Of a stretch of DNA of 64,000 nt, positions 24,291-33,426 are shown piece by piece. The first letter of the stretch is position 1; the number at the start of each line of letters is the position of its first letter. Both the position numbers and the translations under genes were made by a program. The stretch lies in the NCBI RefSeq assembly GCF_002964975.1, contig NZ_PSZM01000040.1, forward strand, positions 186,001-250,000. The letters run 5' to 3'. The stretch is from Apibacter adventoris. Its GTDB lineage: Bacteria > Bacteroidota > Bacteroidia > Flavobacteriales > Weeksellaceae. A model generated the notes under the pieces. It was not told where the DNA came from and did no database searches. It was given only the letters and a program-made list of their open reading frames with translations.

Positions 24291-26049
24291 ATTTTTTATA
24301 CATTTCATCAATAAGTAATTTGTATTTTTCAAGAATTATTTTTCTTCTGACTTTTAAAGTTGCTGTAACTTCTCCTGAATTCATATTGAAATCAGCAGAT
24401 AATAATTTAAACTTTTTAACTTTTTCAAATTCAGCTAAATGAGATAACAGAGAGTTAATCCTTGTAGAATAAAAATCAATAATTAATTGATTATTAACTA
24501 GTTCGTCAAAATATTTAAAGTTAATATTTAAACTTTTAGCATACTTTTCTAAAGTTTCAAAATTGGGAATAATTAGAGCTGTTACATATGGTTTGTTATC
24601 TCCAATTAATACAGCCTGTTGAATGAAGTTATCATTAGTAAGAAGGTTTTCAATAAGTTGAGGGGAAATATATTTACCATTAGAGGTTTTCATTAAATCT
24701 TTGATTCGGTCTATAATAATTAAATTACCTTCATTATCAAATTTTCCAGCATCTCCTGTTTTGAACCATCCATCTTTTGTAAAAGCTTTTTTAGTTTCTT
24801 CAGGCTTTTTATAATAACCTTTAAATACTCCATATCCTTTAATTAATATTTCATTTTCATCACCAATCTCTATATGGACACCGGTCATAGGTTTTCCGGC
24901 AGTTCCATGTTTATAATGAATTAAAGGAAACGCAGCAACTGTTGCTGTAGTTTCAGTAAGCCCATATCCAACGATTAAATGTACACCTATAGCATCAAAA
25001 AATTCAGTAATATTAGGCGTTATAGAGGCCCCCCCAACCGGAATAAACCATAAATTTCCTCCAAGTTGTTTTTTTACCCTTTTAAAAGCCAACTGATCAG
25101 CTATATAATATTTAAATAATAAAAATAAAGGTATTTTACGATCATTTCTTTTTAACTCAGATACTTTTGATCCTATGGATATAGACCATTTGAAAAATTT
25201 TTGGGCTATTTTAGTGCTATTTTCAATTTTCTCATTGATAGAAATATAAATTTTTTGAAAAAGCCTTGGAACAGAACACATTGCAGTAGGTTGGGCTTCA
25301 ATCATAAATTGAGCAACCTCTTTAGGATTTTCACAAATGCTAAGTTGTCCACCACAAGATAGAACAAAAGAACTCCAACATTTTTCAAATACATGGCTTA
25401 AAGGTAAAAAGACCAAAGTATTTTCATTTTCAGGATAAATGTTAAAAAATTTGTGATGAGCCTCAAAAACATTTATAAAATTCCCATGTGTTAACATAAC
25501 CCCTTTAGGTTCTCCTGTTGTCCCTGAAGTATAAATAATAGAAGCTATATCTTCATTTTGTTTTTCAAATATCTCACTTTCAGTAGACTGTGACTTTATA
25601 AGGTTGTAAAAATGATATGAAAATTTATTTTGAAGTTCAGTAGAGCTTTTTGCAGTAATAATATGTTTTAAAAAATTACTATTAGAATAAATTTCGAGAA
25701 TATTTTCATATTGTTTCAGTCCACCGGTTAAAATAATTTTAGTTTCCGTTTCATCCAGTATGTACTTAACCTGAGAAGAGGTCAAAGTAGCAAAAATAGG
25801 AATAGTCACAGCTCCAATACTAATAATAGCCATATCCATAATTACCCATTGAGGCATATTATCAGCATAAATAGCTATGTTGTCGTTAGGTTTTGCGCCT
25901 AGTTCTTTAAGAGCATTAGCTGTTTGCTTGATTAAATCATGAAATTCTTTCCATGAATAACTCTTCCATTTATTATTCTCTTTATACTTCAAAACAGGTT
26001 TTGAAGGAAATTTTTTATAATTTTTTAATATAAGTTGTAAGAAATTCAT
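24289..26049 (-). CDS. fadD: Long-chain acyl-CoA synthetase (AMP-binding)
   Basis: A 586-residue adenylate-forming enzyme that activates fatty acids to acyl-CoA through acyl-AMP. The N-terminal domain has the phosphate-binding loop YTSGTTGEPKG near 172 and VFLPLSHVFEKCW. The core motif YGLTETTATVA is near 360, and KTGDAGKFDNEGNL and RIKDLMKTSNGKYISPQ carry the hinge and C-terminal catalytic lysine region. The N-terminus MNFLQLILKNYKKFPSKPVL is typical of the Bacteroidota FAA1-like group. It is transcribed divergently from a GH3 enzyme, which also uses acyl-adenylates, with 162 bases between the starts. Confidence 0.93.
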   Translation of the reverse strand: MNFLQLILKNYKKFPSKPVLKYKENNKWKSYSWKEFHDLIKQTANALKELGAKPNDNIAIYADNMPQWVIMDMAIISIGAVTIPIFATLTSSQVKYILDETETKIILTGGLKQYENILEIYSNSNFLKHIITAKSSTELQNKFSYHFYNLIKSQSTESEIFEKQNEDIASIIYTSGTTGEPKGVMLTHGNFINVFEAHHKFFNIYPENENTLVFLPLSHVFEKCWSSFVLSCGGQLSICENPKEVAQFMIEAQPTAMCSVPRLFQKIYISINEKIENSTKIAQKFFKWSISIGSKVSELKRNDRKIPLFLLFKYYIADQLAFKRVKKQLGGNLWFIPVGGASITPNITEFFDAIGVHLIVGYGLTETTATVAAFPLIHYKHGTAGKPMTGVHIEIGDENEILIKGYGVFKGYYKKPEETKKAFTKDGWFKTGDAGKFDNEGNLIIIDRIKDLMKTSNGKYISPQLIENLLTNDNFIQQAVLIGDNKPYVTALIIPNFETLEKYAKSLNINFKYFDELVNNQLIIDFYSTRINSLLSHLAEFEKVKKFKLLSADFNMNSGEVTATLKVRRKIILEKYKLLIDEMYKK

Positions 26050-26211
26050 TTCTATTTTTATTAGTTATACTATATAGCATTTGCCTATAATTAGTAAGTA
26101 CAAAATTAATACTAATCTAGCAAAGATGGTTAAAAAAAGTATTTTGTATATTCTTCATTATTGCATATACAAAGGATTTTGCGTAAATTTAACATTTAAA
26201 AATGTGAAAAA

Positions 26212-27723
26212 ATGGCATTAGGAATTTTAAATACTTTTATTCAATGGTATATTAAAAAAAGAGTAAAGCAAATGGAGGTATTTATGGAAAATCCTATTGA
26301 TACACAAAAGTCTGTGTTACTAACACTTTTGTATAAAGCTAAAGATACAGAATATGGAAAAAAATATGGTTTTCAGGATATACATTTATATAATGATTTT
26401 AAAAATAAAGTTCCATTAGTTACATACGAAGATTTTGAACCTTACATAACCCGTACCAGAAAAGGAGAAAAAGATATTATTTGGCCAGGACAGATAAACT
26501 GGTTTGCAAAATCCTCTGGTACTACCAATGCCAAAAGTAAGTTTATACCAATTACAGAAGATAGTCTTCAAGAGTGTCATTATAAGGCAGGTAAAGATTT
26601 ATTTTCTATATATGCATATAATAATCCGACAACAAAAATTTTTGAATGTAAAAATTTAAGGTTAGGAGGAACAAGGGAAGATTATGAAGGATTTGAATCA
26701 AAATATGGAGATTTATCGGCAGTTTTAATAGATAATTTACCCTTTTGGGCAGAATGGAAAAGTACGCCGGATAAAGAAGTATCTTTATTAAAAGATTGGG
26801 AAATTAAGATGCCTGCAATTGTAGAACAAGTTGTTAAACAAAATGTAGGAAGTCTTACAGGAGTTCCGTCTTGGATGATGGTTTTATTAAGAAAAGTATT
26901 AGAAACTACAGGTAAAAATTATATAGATGAGGTATGGCCTAATGTAGAATGTTTTTTTCATGGAGGAATTAGTTTTGTCCCTTATAAAGAACAATATGCT
27001 TCAATATTTTCTAAATCTTTGAATTATTATGAAATATATAATGCTTCAGAAGGATATTTTGCTATGCAAGATACAAATGGATCTAAAGATATGCTTTTGA
27101 TGTTAGATTATGGAATTTATTATGAATTTATACCTATGGATGAATTTTATTCTACCAAACCCACAATTTTATCTTTAGAGGAAGTAGAATTGCATACCAA
27201 TTATGCTATCGTAATTACTACAAATGGAGGGCTATGGAGATATATAATTGGAGACACTGTAAAATTTGTATCTCAAATTCCTTATAGGATTAAAATTACA
27301 GGTAGAACAAAATTTTATATAAATGCTTTTGGAGAAGAATTAATGGTTGAAAATGCAGAAAAAGCACTTAAAGAAGCAGAACAAAAAACACAAGCTATTA
27401 TATCAGAATACACAGCAGGTCCAATTTTTATGAAAGGTAAGGAAAAGGGTGCTCATGAATGGATTATAGAATTTACCCGACAACCCGATTCCTTAGAAAA
27501 ATTTACAGAAATTTTAGACAAAGAACTGCAAAAATTAAATTCTGATTATGAGGCTAAACGTTATAATAATATGACTCTTAATATGCCGATAATTCATTCT
27601 GCACGTAAAAATTTATTTTATGACTGGATGAAAAAAAGAGGAAAATTAGGAGGACAAAATAAAGTACCTAGATTAGCTAATGATAGAGAATATTTAGATT
27701 CATTATTGAAAATGGATGTTTAA
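26212..27723 (+). CDS. GH3-family acyl-adenylate enzyme
   Basis: A 503-residue bacterial member of the GH3 family, best known from plant auxin- and jasmonate-amido synthetases. Recognisable features: ITRTRKGEKDIIWPGQINWFAKSSGTTNAKSKFIPIT in pieces, where SSGTTNAKSK is the ATP/AMP-binding loop near 105; NASEGYFAMQD near 280; TTNGGLWRYIIGDTVKF near 345; and ITGRTKFYINAFGEELMVENAE near 365. These enzymes ligate an acyl acid to an amino group or thiol through an adenylate. The bacterial substrate is not known. It sits back to back with an acyl-CoA ligase, which hints at acyl-lipid or N-acyl amino acid chemistry (inference). Confidence 0.9.
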   Translation: MALGILNTFIQWYIKKRVKQMEVFMENPIDTQKSVLLTLLYKAKDTEYGKKYGFQDIHLYNDFKNKVPLVTYEDFEPYITRTRKGEKDIIWPGQINWFAKSSGTTNAKSKFIPITEDSLQECHYKAGKDLFSIYAYNNPTTKIFECKNLRLGGTREDYEGFESKYGDLSAVLIDNLPFWAEWKSTPDKEVSLLKDWEIKMPAIVEQVVKQNVGSLTGVPSWMMVLLRKVLETTGKNYIDEVWPNVECFFHGGISFVPYKEQYASIFSKSLNYYEIYNASEGYFAMQDTNGSKDMLLMLDYGIYYEFIPMDEFYSTKPTILSLEEVELHTNYAIVITTNGGLWRYIIGDTVKFVSQIPYRIKITGRTKFYINAFGEELMVENAEKALKEAEQKTQAIISEYTAGPIFMKGKEKGAHEWIIEFTRQPDSLEKFTEILDKELQKLNSDYEAKRYNNMTLNMPIIHSARKNLFYDWMKKRGKLGGQNKVPRLANDREYLDSLLKMDV

Positions 27724-28255
27724 TATTTTAAAAACTAAATATGCTTATAAATATTTGAAAAATATTCTTACATTTTTACAGTCTTATATTATAAAAACTT
27801 ATTATTTAATCAGACAAATATGATTTTGTTTCATACTAAATAATACTTGAACCAGCAAAAAGTAAAATAATTCCCAAAATTTTATAATGATTATAGGAAA
27901 GTAATAAGTGAATAAAATGAATATATTTATAAGAAATTTATATAATATTTTTATATTAATTTCTCTTTAATTTAAATATGTTTAATATTAGAATTCTAAA
28001 TTTTCTTTCTTTATTTAAAAGAAAATTAATTTAGCATATTACACAGTTCAAGTATAGAATTTATCAATTTAATTATATCAATATATTTTAAATATAGTAA
28101 TAGTTTAAATAATTCAACAATAAAAAGAATAATTACATAAAGAATTTATTTTTATTGGATTTAGAAGTGTCTATTTAACTATAATTATAAATAAATTTAT
28201 TATAATATGATTAAATAGCATAAAATTTGCTATATTTATATTGAAAAATTAAAAA
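27724..28255. other. Non-coding AT-rich gap
   Basis: Low-complexity A/T sequence with no supported gene. No convincing terminator for the GH3 gene was found here. Confidence 0.5.
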
Positions 28256-28639
28256 ATGAAAAAAATAGTTTTATCTATCTCTATGATTTTTTTTATCATT
28301 GGATGTTCCACAAATAAAAATTCAAAAAATCAAATTTTGGGAAATGATGTTATAAATAAATGTAAACCATCCACAGGATACCAATGGTCTAAATTAGAAA
28401 AAAAATGCATAAGACCATTTGAAGAAGGAGTTAAAATAAAATCTGTAAATAATTATACATATGCTGCTTATATAATTTATAAAAATGACAAATTAGAACT
28501 TTTTTCTAAAGAAACTTCCCCATCAATAATATTAAATAAACAGAAAGAAAACACATGGAAGAAGGGAGATTGGAAAGTAGAATTTTTAAATAAAATATAT
28601 ACAGTTAAAAATAAAAATATTATATTATATCAAAATTAA
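28256..28639 (+). CDS. Small lipoprotein with a conserved Cys-pair motif
   Basis: A 127-residue protein with a lipobox signal peptide (MKKIVLSISMIFFIIGCS, lipid-modified Cys at 17). The mature protein has a compact motif CKPSTGYQWSKLEKKCIRPFE, two cysteines 15 residues apart around an aromatic Gly-Tyr-x-Trp, which suggests a disulfide loop. A beta-rich part follows, with AAYIIYKNDKLELF, WKKGDWKVEF and a final YTVKNKNIILYQ. The C-terminal pattern is reminiscent of MliC-like lysozyme-inhibitor folds, but that comparison is weak and I do not assert it. It lies just upstream of rarA with a 26-base gap. Confidence 0.65.
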   Translation: MKKIVLSISMIFFIIGCSTNKNSKNQILGNDVINKCKPSTGYQWSKLEKKCIRPFEEGVKIKSVNNYTYAAYIIYKNDKLELFSKETSPSIILNKQKENTWKKGDWKVEFLNKIYTVKNKNIILYQN

Positions 28640-28665
28640 AATATTTAATATAATTGTATAACTAT

Positions 28666-29946
28666 ATGAATTTAGCTCCCCTTGCAGAAAGAATGCGTCC
28701 ACAATCATTAGAAGATTACCAATATCAAGAACATTTAATAGGAAAATATGGCCCAATTAGACGTATGGTTGAAAACGGAAATATAGCCTCTATTATTTTT
28801 TGGGGACCTCCAGGAACAGGTAAAACCACTTTAGCTGAAATTATAGCCAAAGAATCTAAAAGAGAATATTTTACTTTAAGTGCCATTAGTTCTGGGGTTA
28901 AAGAAGTAAGAGAAGTAATAGAACAAGCAAAAAAACAAAATCTATTTACAGGGAAAAGTCCCATATTATTTATAGATGAAATACATCGCTTTAACAAATC
29001 TCAGCAAGATAGTTTATTGCAAGCGGTAGAAAAAGGATGGATTATCCTTATTGGTGCGACTACCGAAAACCCCAGTTTTGAAGTAGTTTCTGCATTACTT
29101 TCTCGCTGTCAAGTGTATACTTTATATTCCCTTGATAAACAAGCACTTTCAAACCTTTTACATAAGGCACTTTCTAAAGATAGTATACTATCTTCAAAAA
29201 AAATTGAATTGCAGGAAGAAGAAGCTCTTATGCAGTATTCAGGAGGAGATGCTCGTAAACTTATGAACGGATTAGAATTAGTTATACAACAATTTGAAGA
29301 TAAAGAAACTGTTGTCATAAACAATGAAGCAGTGAAAAAAGTGATTCAGGAAAATATGGCTTTATATGATAAAGGAGGAGAGCAACATTATGACATTATC
29401 TCTGCTTTTATTAAATCTATTCGTGGTTCAGACCCTAATGCAGCCGTATATTGGTTGGCAAGGATGTTAGAAGGAGGAGAAGATATTAAGTTTATTGCCC
29501 GAAGGCTGCTTATTTTAGCTTCAGAGGATATAGGTATGGCCAATCCTACAGCGCTTATTCTTGCAAATAACACATTTCAAGCAATAAATGTTATTGGTAA
29601 TCCTGAATCGCGAATACTATTAAGTCAGTGTGCAATATATCTGGCTACATCTCCTAAATCAAATTCGTCATATATGGCTATCAATAATGCCTTATCCTAT
29701 GTGAAAAAAACCGGAAATTTACCGGTTCCGTTACATCTTAGAAATGCTCCTACGAAATTAATGAAAGATTTAAATTATGGTGTGGATTATAAATATTCAC
29801 ATGATTTTCCGGGCAATTTTATTTTTCAGGAATTTTTACCGAACGAAGTTTCACATCAGAATTTCTATATACCAGGGAACAATACCAAAGAAAATAAATT
29901 AAAAGATTATTTAAATACTTTATGGAAAGATAAATATCAATTTTAA
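28666..29946 (+). CDS. rarA: Replication-associated recombination protein A (RarA/MgsA)
   Basis: A 426-residue AAA+ ATPase related to clamp-loader subunits that acts at stalled replication forks. It begins [18 protein letters not shown]. It has Walker [11 protein letters not shown] near 47, Walker [11 protein letters not shown] near 105, sensor 1 [10 protein letters not shown], and the C-terminal oligomerisation part with [15 protein letters not shown] and the MgsA tail. A TTG start at 28654 is possible but lies in a -7-like element (TATAATTG), so the ATG is preferred. Normal length. Confidence 0.94.
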   Translation: MNLAPLAERMRPQSLEDYQYQEHLIGKYGPIRRMVENGNIASIIFWGPPGTGKTTLAEIIAKESKREYFTLSAISSGVKEVREVIEQAKKQNLFTGKSPILFIDEIHRFNKSQQDSLLQAVEKGWIILIGATTENPSFEVVSALLSRCQVYTLYSLDKQALSNLLHKALSKDSILSSKKIELQEEEALMQYSGGDARKLMNGLELVIQQFEDKETVVINNEAVKKVIQENMALYDKGGEQHYDIISAFIKSIRGSDPNAAVYWLARMLEGGEDIKFIARRLLILASEDIGMANPTALILANNTFQAINVIGNPESRILLSQCAIYLATSPKSNSSYMAINNALSYVKKTGNLPVPLHLRNAPTKLMKDLNYGVDYKYSHDFPGNFIFQEFLPNEVSHQNFYIPGNNTKENKLKDYLNTLWKDKYQF

Positions 29947-29990
29947 TGTAAAAAAATCTATAAATAAAAATCTATAAAACCTTAAACAAT

Positions 29991-30824
29991 ATGAAATCAA
30001 TTACAGACACTTATCGATTAAGTAATGGTAAAACAATCCCATGTGTGGGGTTTGGAACTTGGCAAACTCCAAATGAAACTGCAGTAGAATCTGTAAAAAA
30101 TGCTATTAAATGCGGGTATAGACATATCGATACTGCTTCGCAATATGGCAATGAAAAAAGTGTAGCCCAAGGCATTAAAGAAAGTGGAATAAATAGAAAA
30201 GATTTATTTATTACAACTAAACTTTGGAATGACGATCGAGGATATGATTCTACTTTAAAAGCTTTTGACAAAAGCATGAAAGAATTAAATTTAGATTATT
30301 TAGATCTTTATTTAATGCATTGGCCGGCTGTTGGTAAAGATGGAGATAAGATTAATCATGAAACATGGAAAGCTTTTGAAAAACTGTATAAAGAAGGTAG
30401 AATAAAATCTATTGGAATTAGCAATTTTTTAGTACATCATATACAGCCTTTAATTGATAAAGCCGAAGTTAAACCTATGGTAAACCAATTAGAGTTTCAT
30501 CCCGGATATACACAACCGGAAATTGTTCAGTTTTGTCATAAAAACGATATTGTAGTAGAAGCATGGAGTCCTTTGGGATCAGGTAGTGTATTAAAAAATC
30601 CTAAATTAACAGAAATAGCTAAAAAATATAATAAATCTACCGCTCAATTATGTATTAGATGGTGCTTGCAAAATAAAACTTTGCCTTTACCTAAATCAGT
30701 AACGCCAGAAAGAATTATTGCTAATACACAAGTCTTTGATTTTAATATTTCAGATGAGGATATGAAAATAATTACTCAATTACCGAAAATGGGATTTTCC
30801 GGATTATATCCGGATGAAAATTAG
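29991..30824 (+). CDS. Aldo/keto reductase, 2,5-diketo-D-gluconate reductase type
   Basis: A 277-residue AKR-superfamily barrel. The tetrad is Asp47 and Tyr52 in HIDTASQYGNE, Lys77 in ITTKLWND, and His110 in YLMHWPAVGKDG. Also visible are IKSIGISNFLVHHI, WSPLGSGSVL and the cofactor-binding LPKSVTPERI. The pattern places it with the DkgA/DkgB and YvgN-like reductases, which reduce aldehydes, methylglyoxal or keto sugars with NADPH. It is more typical of this subgroup than the enzyme at 3780, with which it shares only the overall family. It lies 44 bases after rarA and ends in its own terminator. Confidence 0.92.
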   Translation: MKSITDTYRLSNGKTIPCVGFGTWQTPNETAVESVKNAIKCGYRHIDTASQYGNEKSVAQGIKESGINRKDLFITTKLWNDDRGYDSTLKAFDKSMKELNLDYLDLYLMHWPAVGKDGDKINHETWKAFEKLYKEGRIKSIGISNFLVHHIQPLIDKAEVKPMVNQLEFHPGYTQPEIVQFCHKNDIVVEAWSPLGSGSVLKNPKLTEIAKKYNKSTAQLCIRWCLQNKTLPLPKSVTPERIIANTQVFDFNISDEDMKIITQLPKMGFSGLYPDEN

Positions 30825-30845
30825 ATTTCTTATATGCATATGCAT

Positions 30846-30881
30846 AAAAAGAGAAGTATGAAATTCATACTTCTTTTTTTT
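30846..30881 (+). terminator. Terminator of the second aldo/keto reductase gene
   Basis: GAAGTATGAA (30853-30862) pairs with TTCATACTTC (30864-30873) and is extended by A and T tracts. A perfect 14-base palindrome TATGCATATGCATA (30833-30846) lies directly upstream. Confidence 0.75.
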
Positions 30882-31208
30882 AATCCTTGTTGGTATATTT
30901 TTTTAATTAACAGTGTACTATTTATAATAAAGTATTATTTCTAGTATAATTATTAAAATTCTTTTTTAATTTTAAAAGCATTAATTTTTAAATTTAATAT
31001 ATTAAAATCAACAAAATATCAAAAGTTGATTTCCAATTAAATTTTCGAATATTTTCATATTATTAATTTTGTCGTATGGCTTCCTTATTACTATTTTTAG
31101 TAAAAAGCATAGAATAAACCGAACTTTGAAACAGATTTATAATTACAAAAAATTTCAAATAAAATTAAACTATCAGATTCTTTACTTGTCAAAGAAATAT
31201 AACTAAAA
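30882..31208. other. Non-coding gap upstream of the ECF sigma gene
   Basis: AT-rich sequence without a supported gene. A possible -7 element TAATTTTG lies at 31064-31071, far from the sigma start at 31209, so a 130-base leader would be implied. Confidence 0.4.
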
Positions 31209-31751
31209 ATGGACGATAAAGAACTTTTATTTTTAATAAAGGAAAATAAAAATAAAGGATTTAAGTATTTGGTTGAAAAATACAGTAAATCCATATATTG
31301 GCATATTAGAAAAATAGTATTAGATCATAACAATGCAGATGATGTAACACAAAATGTATTTATTAAAGTCTTTTTAAATTTAGATTTCTTTAAAGGAGAT
31401 TCTTCACTGAAAACCTGGATTTATAAGATCGCAACAAATGAATCTATTAATTTTTTAAATAGTGCAGCTCAAAAAAAGAATGTAAATAGTGAAGAATTAG
31501 CTATTCAGTTATCCTCTCAATTAGAAGACGACAGCTATTTTGAAGGTGAGGAAATTCAATTAAAATTACAACAAGCCATAGCTATGTTACCGGAAAAACA
31601 AAGGATTGTTTTTAACATGAAATATTTTGATGATTTAAAATATGAAGAAATATCAGAAATACTGAATACATCAGTAGGTGCTTTGAAATCTTCATATCAT
31701 CATGCTACCAAAAAAATTGAAGAATTTCTTTTAAACAGTATTGAAAAATAA
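31209..31751 (+). CDS. RNA polymerase sigma factor, ECF type
   Basis: A 180-residue sigma-70-family protein of group 4. Region 2 spans about 20-90, with DADDV-like DHNNADDVTQNVFIKVFLNL and FKGDSSLKTWIYKIATNESINFL. Region 4 spans about 115-175, with LPEKQRIVFNMKYFDDLKYEEISEIL and SVGALKSSYHHATKKIEEFL. It directs RNA polymerase to a subset of promoters. The gene ends 2 bases before a membrane protein gene of the anti-sigma type, so it is very probably held inactive at the membrane by that partner. The signal it responds to is unknown. Confidence 0.93.
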   Translation: MDDKELLFLIKENKNKGFKYLVEKYSKSIYWHIRKIVLDHNNADDVTQNVFIKVFLNLDFFKGDSSLKTWIYKIATNESINFLNSAAQKKNVNSEELAIQLSSQLEDDSYFEGEEIQLKLQQAIAMLPEKQRIVFNMKYFDDLKYEEISEILNTSVGALKSSYHHATKKIEEFLLNSIEK

Positions 31752-31753
31752 AA

Positions 31754-32374
31754 ATGAACAAAGAAACAAGGCTTAACAATATAGATAAAAATCCTTTTAT
31801 AACTCCAGATAATTATTTTGATAAGTTGGAGGATGCTATTTTGCAAAAGACACTAGGAGAAAAGGATAAAAAAATATTACCTTTTACTACTCCAGAAGAT
31901 TATTTTTCCTATTTAGAGAAAAATATATTAGAAAATACTATTCAGAAAAATGAAAAACATAAAAGCAAAATAATTACTTTTTTTACAAAAAAAGTATATA
32001 TAGCATCTGCTGTGGCAGCCTCTCTTATTATTGCTATAACGATAATCGGACTTTATGCTTTTAATGCGAATAATAAGGGAAAAATAAGTATAGCTCAACA
32101 AAATAATATTCCGGCTGATACATTTAAAGATAAACTTTATGTTACTAATAATAATCAGTTAAAGTATAATAATTTACCATCTGATACAATGTCTGAAAAA
32201 CAACAAGAGAAAAGTTCTTTTGTTTCTACTAAAAGTAAAACAAAAGAATCTATAAAAACTCAAAATAGAAAAGATATTACAAAAATTTCCAATAAAGAAA
32301 AAAAGACATCAGAGATTATTTATAAATTATATTTTGAAGATGATTTTCCTGATTTGGATGAAGAATATTTTTAA
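31754..32374 (+). CDS. Probable membrane anti-sigma factor with an N-terminal repeat
   Basis: A 206-residue protein, N-terminal part cytosolic, one membrane helix at about 78-100 (YIASAVAASLIIAITIIGLY), then a Lys/Ser-rich outer part ending in an acidic tail (EDDFPDLDEEYF). The cytosolic part contains a tandem repeat: NPFITPDNYFDKLEDAIL, then LPFTTPEDYFSYLEKNIL. This TP-x2-YF-x2-LE motif occurs in Bacteroidota proteins encoded after ECF sigma factors and probably contacts the sigma factor. It lacks the zinc-binding ZAS motif. Function is inferred from topology and the 2-base spacing to the sigma gene. Confidence 0.7.
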   Translation: MNKETRLNNIDKNPFITPDNYFDKLEDAILQKTLGEKDKKILPFTTPEDYFSYLEKNILENTIQKNEKHKSKIITFFTKKVYIASAVAASLIIAITIIGLYAFNANNKGKISIAQQNNIPADTFKDKLYVTNNNQLKYNNLPSDTMSEKQQEKSSFVSTKSKTKESIKTQNRKDITKISNKEKKTSEIIYKLYFEDDFPDLDEEYF

Positions 32375-32633
32375 AATTTGTAATCCATTAATGTATATAT
32401 TATTTACTTTTAATAAATCTAATAATATTGACTACTTTGTGGTTAATAGTATACAGAAACATACTGAAAAACTTATTTTTGTGTTATATAATAGCTCTTG
32501 CTTAAGGAAAGGAAAATTACAAAAATGTTAGCTCTATTTATTAAAAGAATGACAGATCCACAAAAATTAAATTTCAGAGTTAGAATATTTTAGTAAGGTA
32601 AAATGTTAAAGAGCCCTCAACAAATTTCCTATC

Positions 32634-33335
32634 TTATAAAGGATGAGTATATTCAAAGAAAGCTTCTTCCAGGTTTGAATATTTCCCCTTAAAATCCTCT
32701 ATACTTTTATCTTGTATAATTGTTCCTTTATACATTAAAATTACGCGAGTGCAAAGAGCTTCCACCTCTTGCATAATATGTGTTGAAAGAATTACAGTTT
32801 TTTCTTTACCTAATTCTTGAATTAAATCCCTAATTTCAATAATCTGATTCGGATCCAGTCCGTTAGTAGGCTCATCTAAAATTAAAATTTCAGGATCAAA
32901 AAGAATTGCCTGGGCCAGCCCAACTCGTTGTTTATATCCTTTGGATAATTGATTGATTTTTTTATTTTGTTCCTGAGAAAGGCCCACTTTTTCAATAATC
33001 CTTGAAATTTCGTTCTTATTAGTTTTATGTATATCTGCAACAAAACTTAAATATTCCTTTACATACATATCCATATATAAAGGATTATTTTCAGGAAGAT
33101 AGCCAATTATCGATTTGGTTTCAAATGGTTTTTCCTGATTATCCATATCATTTATCCATATCTTACCTTTGTCAAAAGTGAGAGATCCGGTAATGGATCG
33201 CATCATTGTAGTTTTACCAGCACCATTAGGACCTAATAATCCAACGATCTCACCTCTCTTTATTTCCAGAGAAATATTTTGTAAAGCTATTTGCCCCCTA
33301 TATTGTTTAGATAGATTTTGTATTTTTACAGACAT
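32634..33335 (-). CDS. gldA: ABC transporter ATP-binding protein, GldA-like
   Basis: A 233-residue ABC ATPase. It has Walker A LLGPNGAGKTTMM near 34, signature LSKGYKQRVGLAQA near 130, Walker B ILILDEPTNGLDP near 152 and the H-loop STHIMQEVEAL. The stretches GYLPENNPLYMDMYVKEYL and GLDPNQIIEIRDLI closely match GldA, the ATPase of the GldA-GldF-GldG transporter needed for gliding in Flavobacterium. It lacks the C-terminal extension usual for GldA (about 300 residues), and no gldF or gldG is adjacent. It may serve a related transporter. It is transcribed divergently from pheA. Confidence 0.75.
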   Translation of the reverse strand: MSVKIQNLSKQYRGQIALQNISLEIKRGEIVGLLGPNGAGKTTMMRSITGSLTFDKGKIWINDMDNQEKPFETKSIIGYLPENNPLYMDMYVKEYLSFVADIHKTNKNEISRIIEKVGLSQEQNKKINQLSKGYKQRVGLAQAILFDPEILILDEPTNGLDPNQIIEIRDLIQELGKEKTVILSTHIMQEVEALCTRVILMYKGTIIQDKSIEDFKGKYSNLEEAFFEYTHPL

Positions 33336-33426
33336 TTTTAAAATTTAATCTAAAGTAATTACATTAAAATTTGTGTAAATATAACTAATAAAACAAAAAA
33401 TAAATACGGTTTATTACCATTAATTT

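Noticed and set aside
32334-32531. Plus-strand frame overlapping the end of the anti-sigma gene
   Set aside because: Starts inside the other gene in another frame, has no recognisable features and low-complexity composition.
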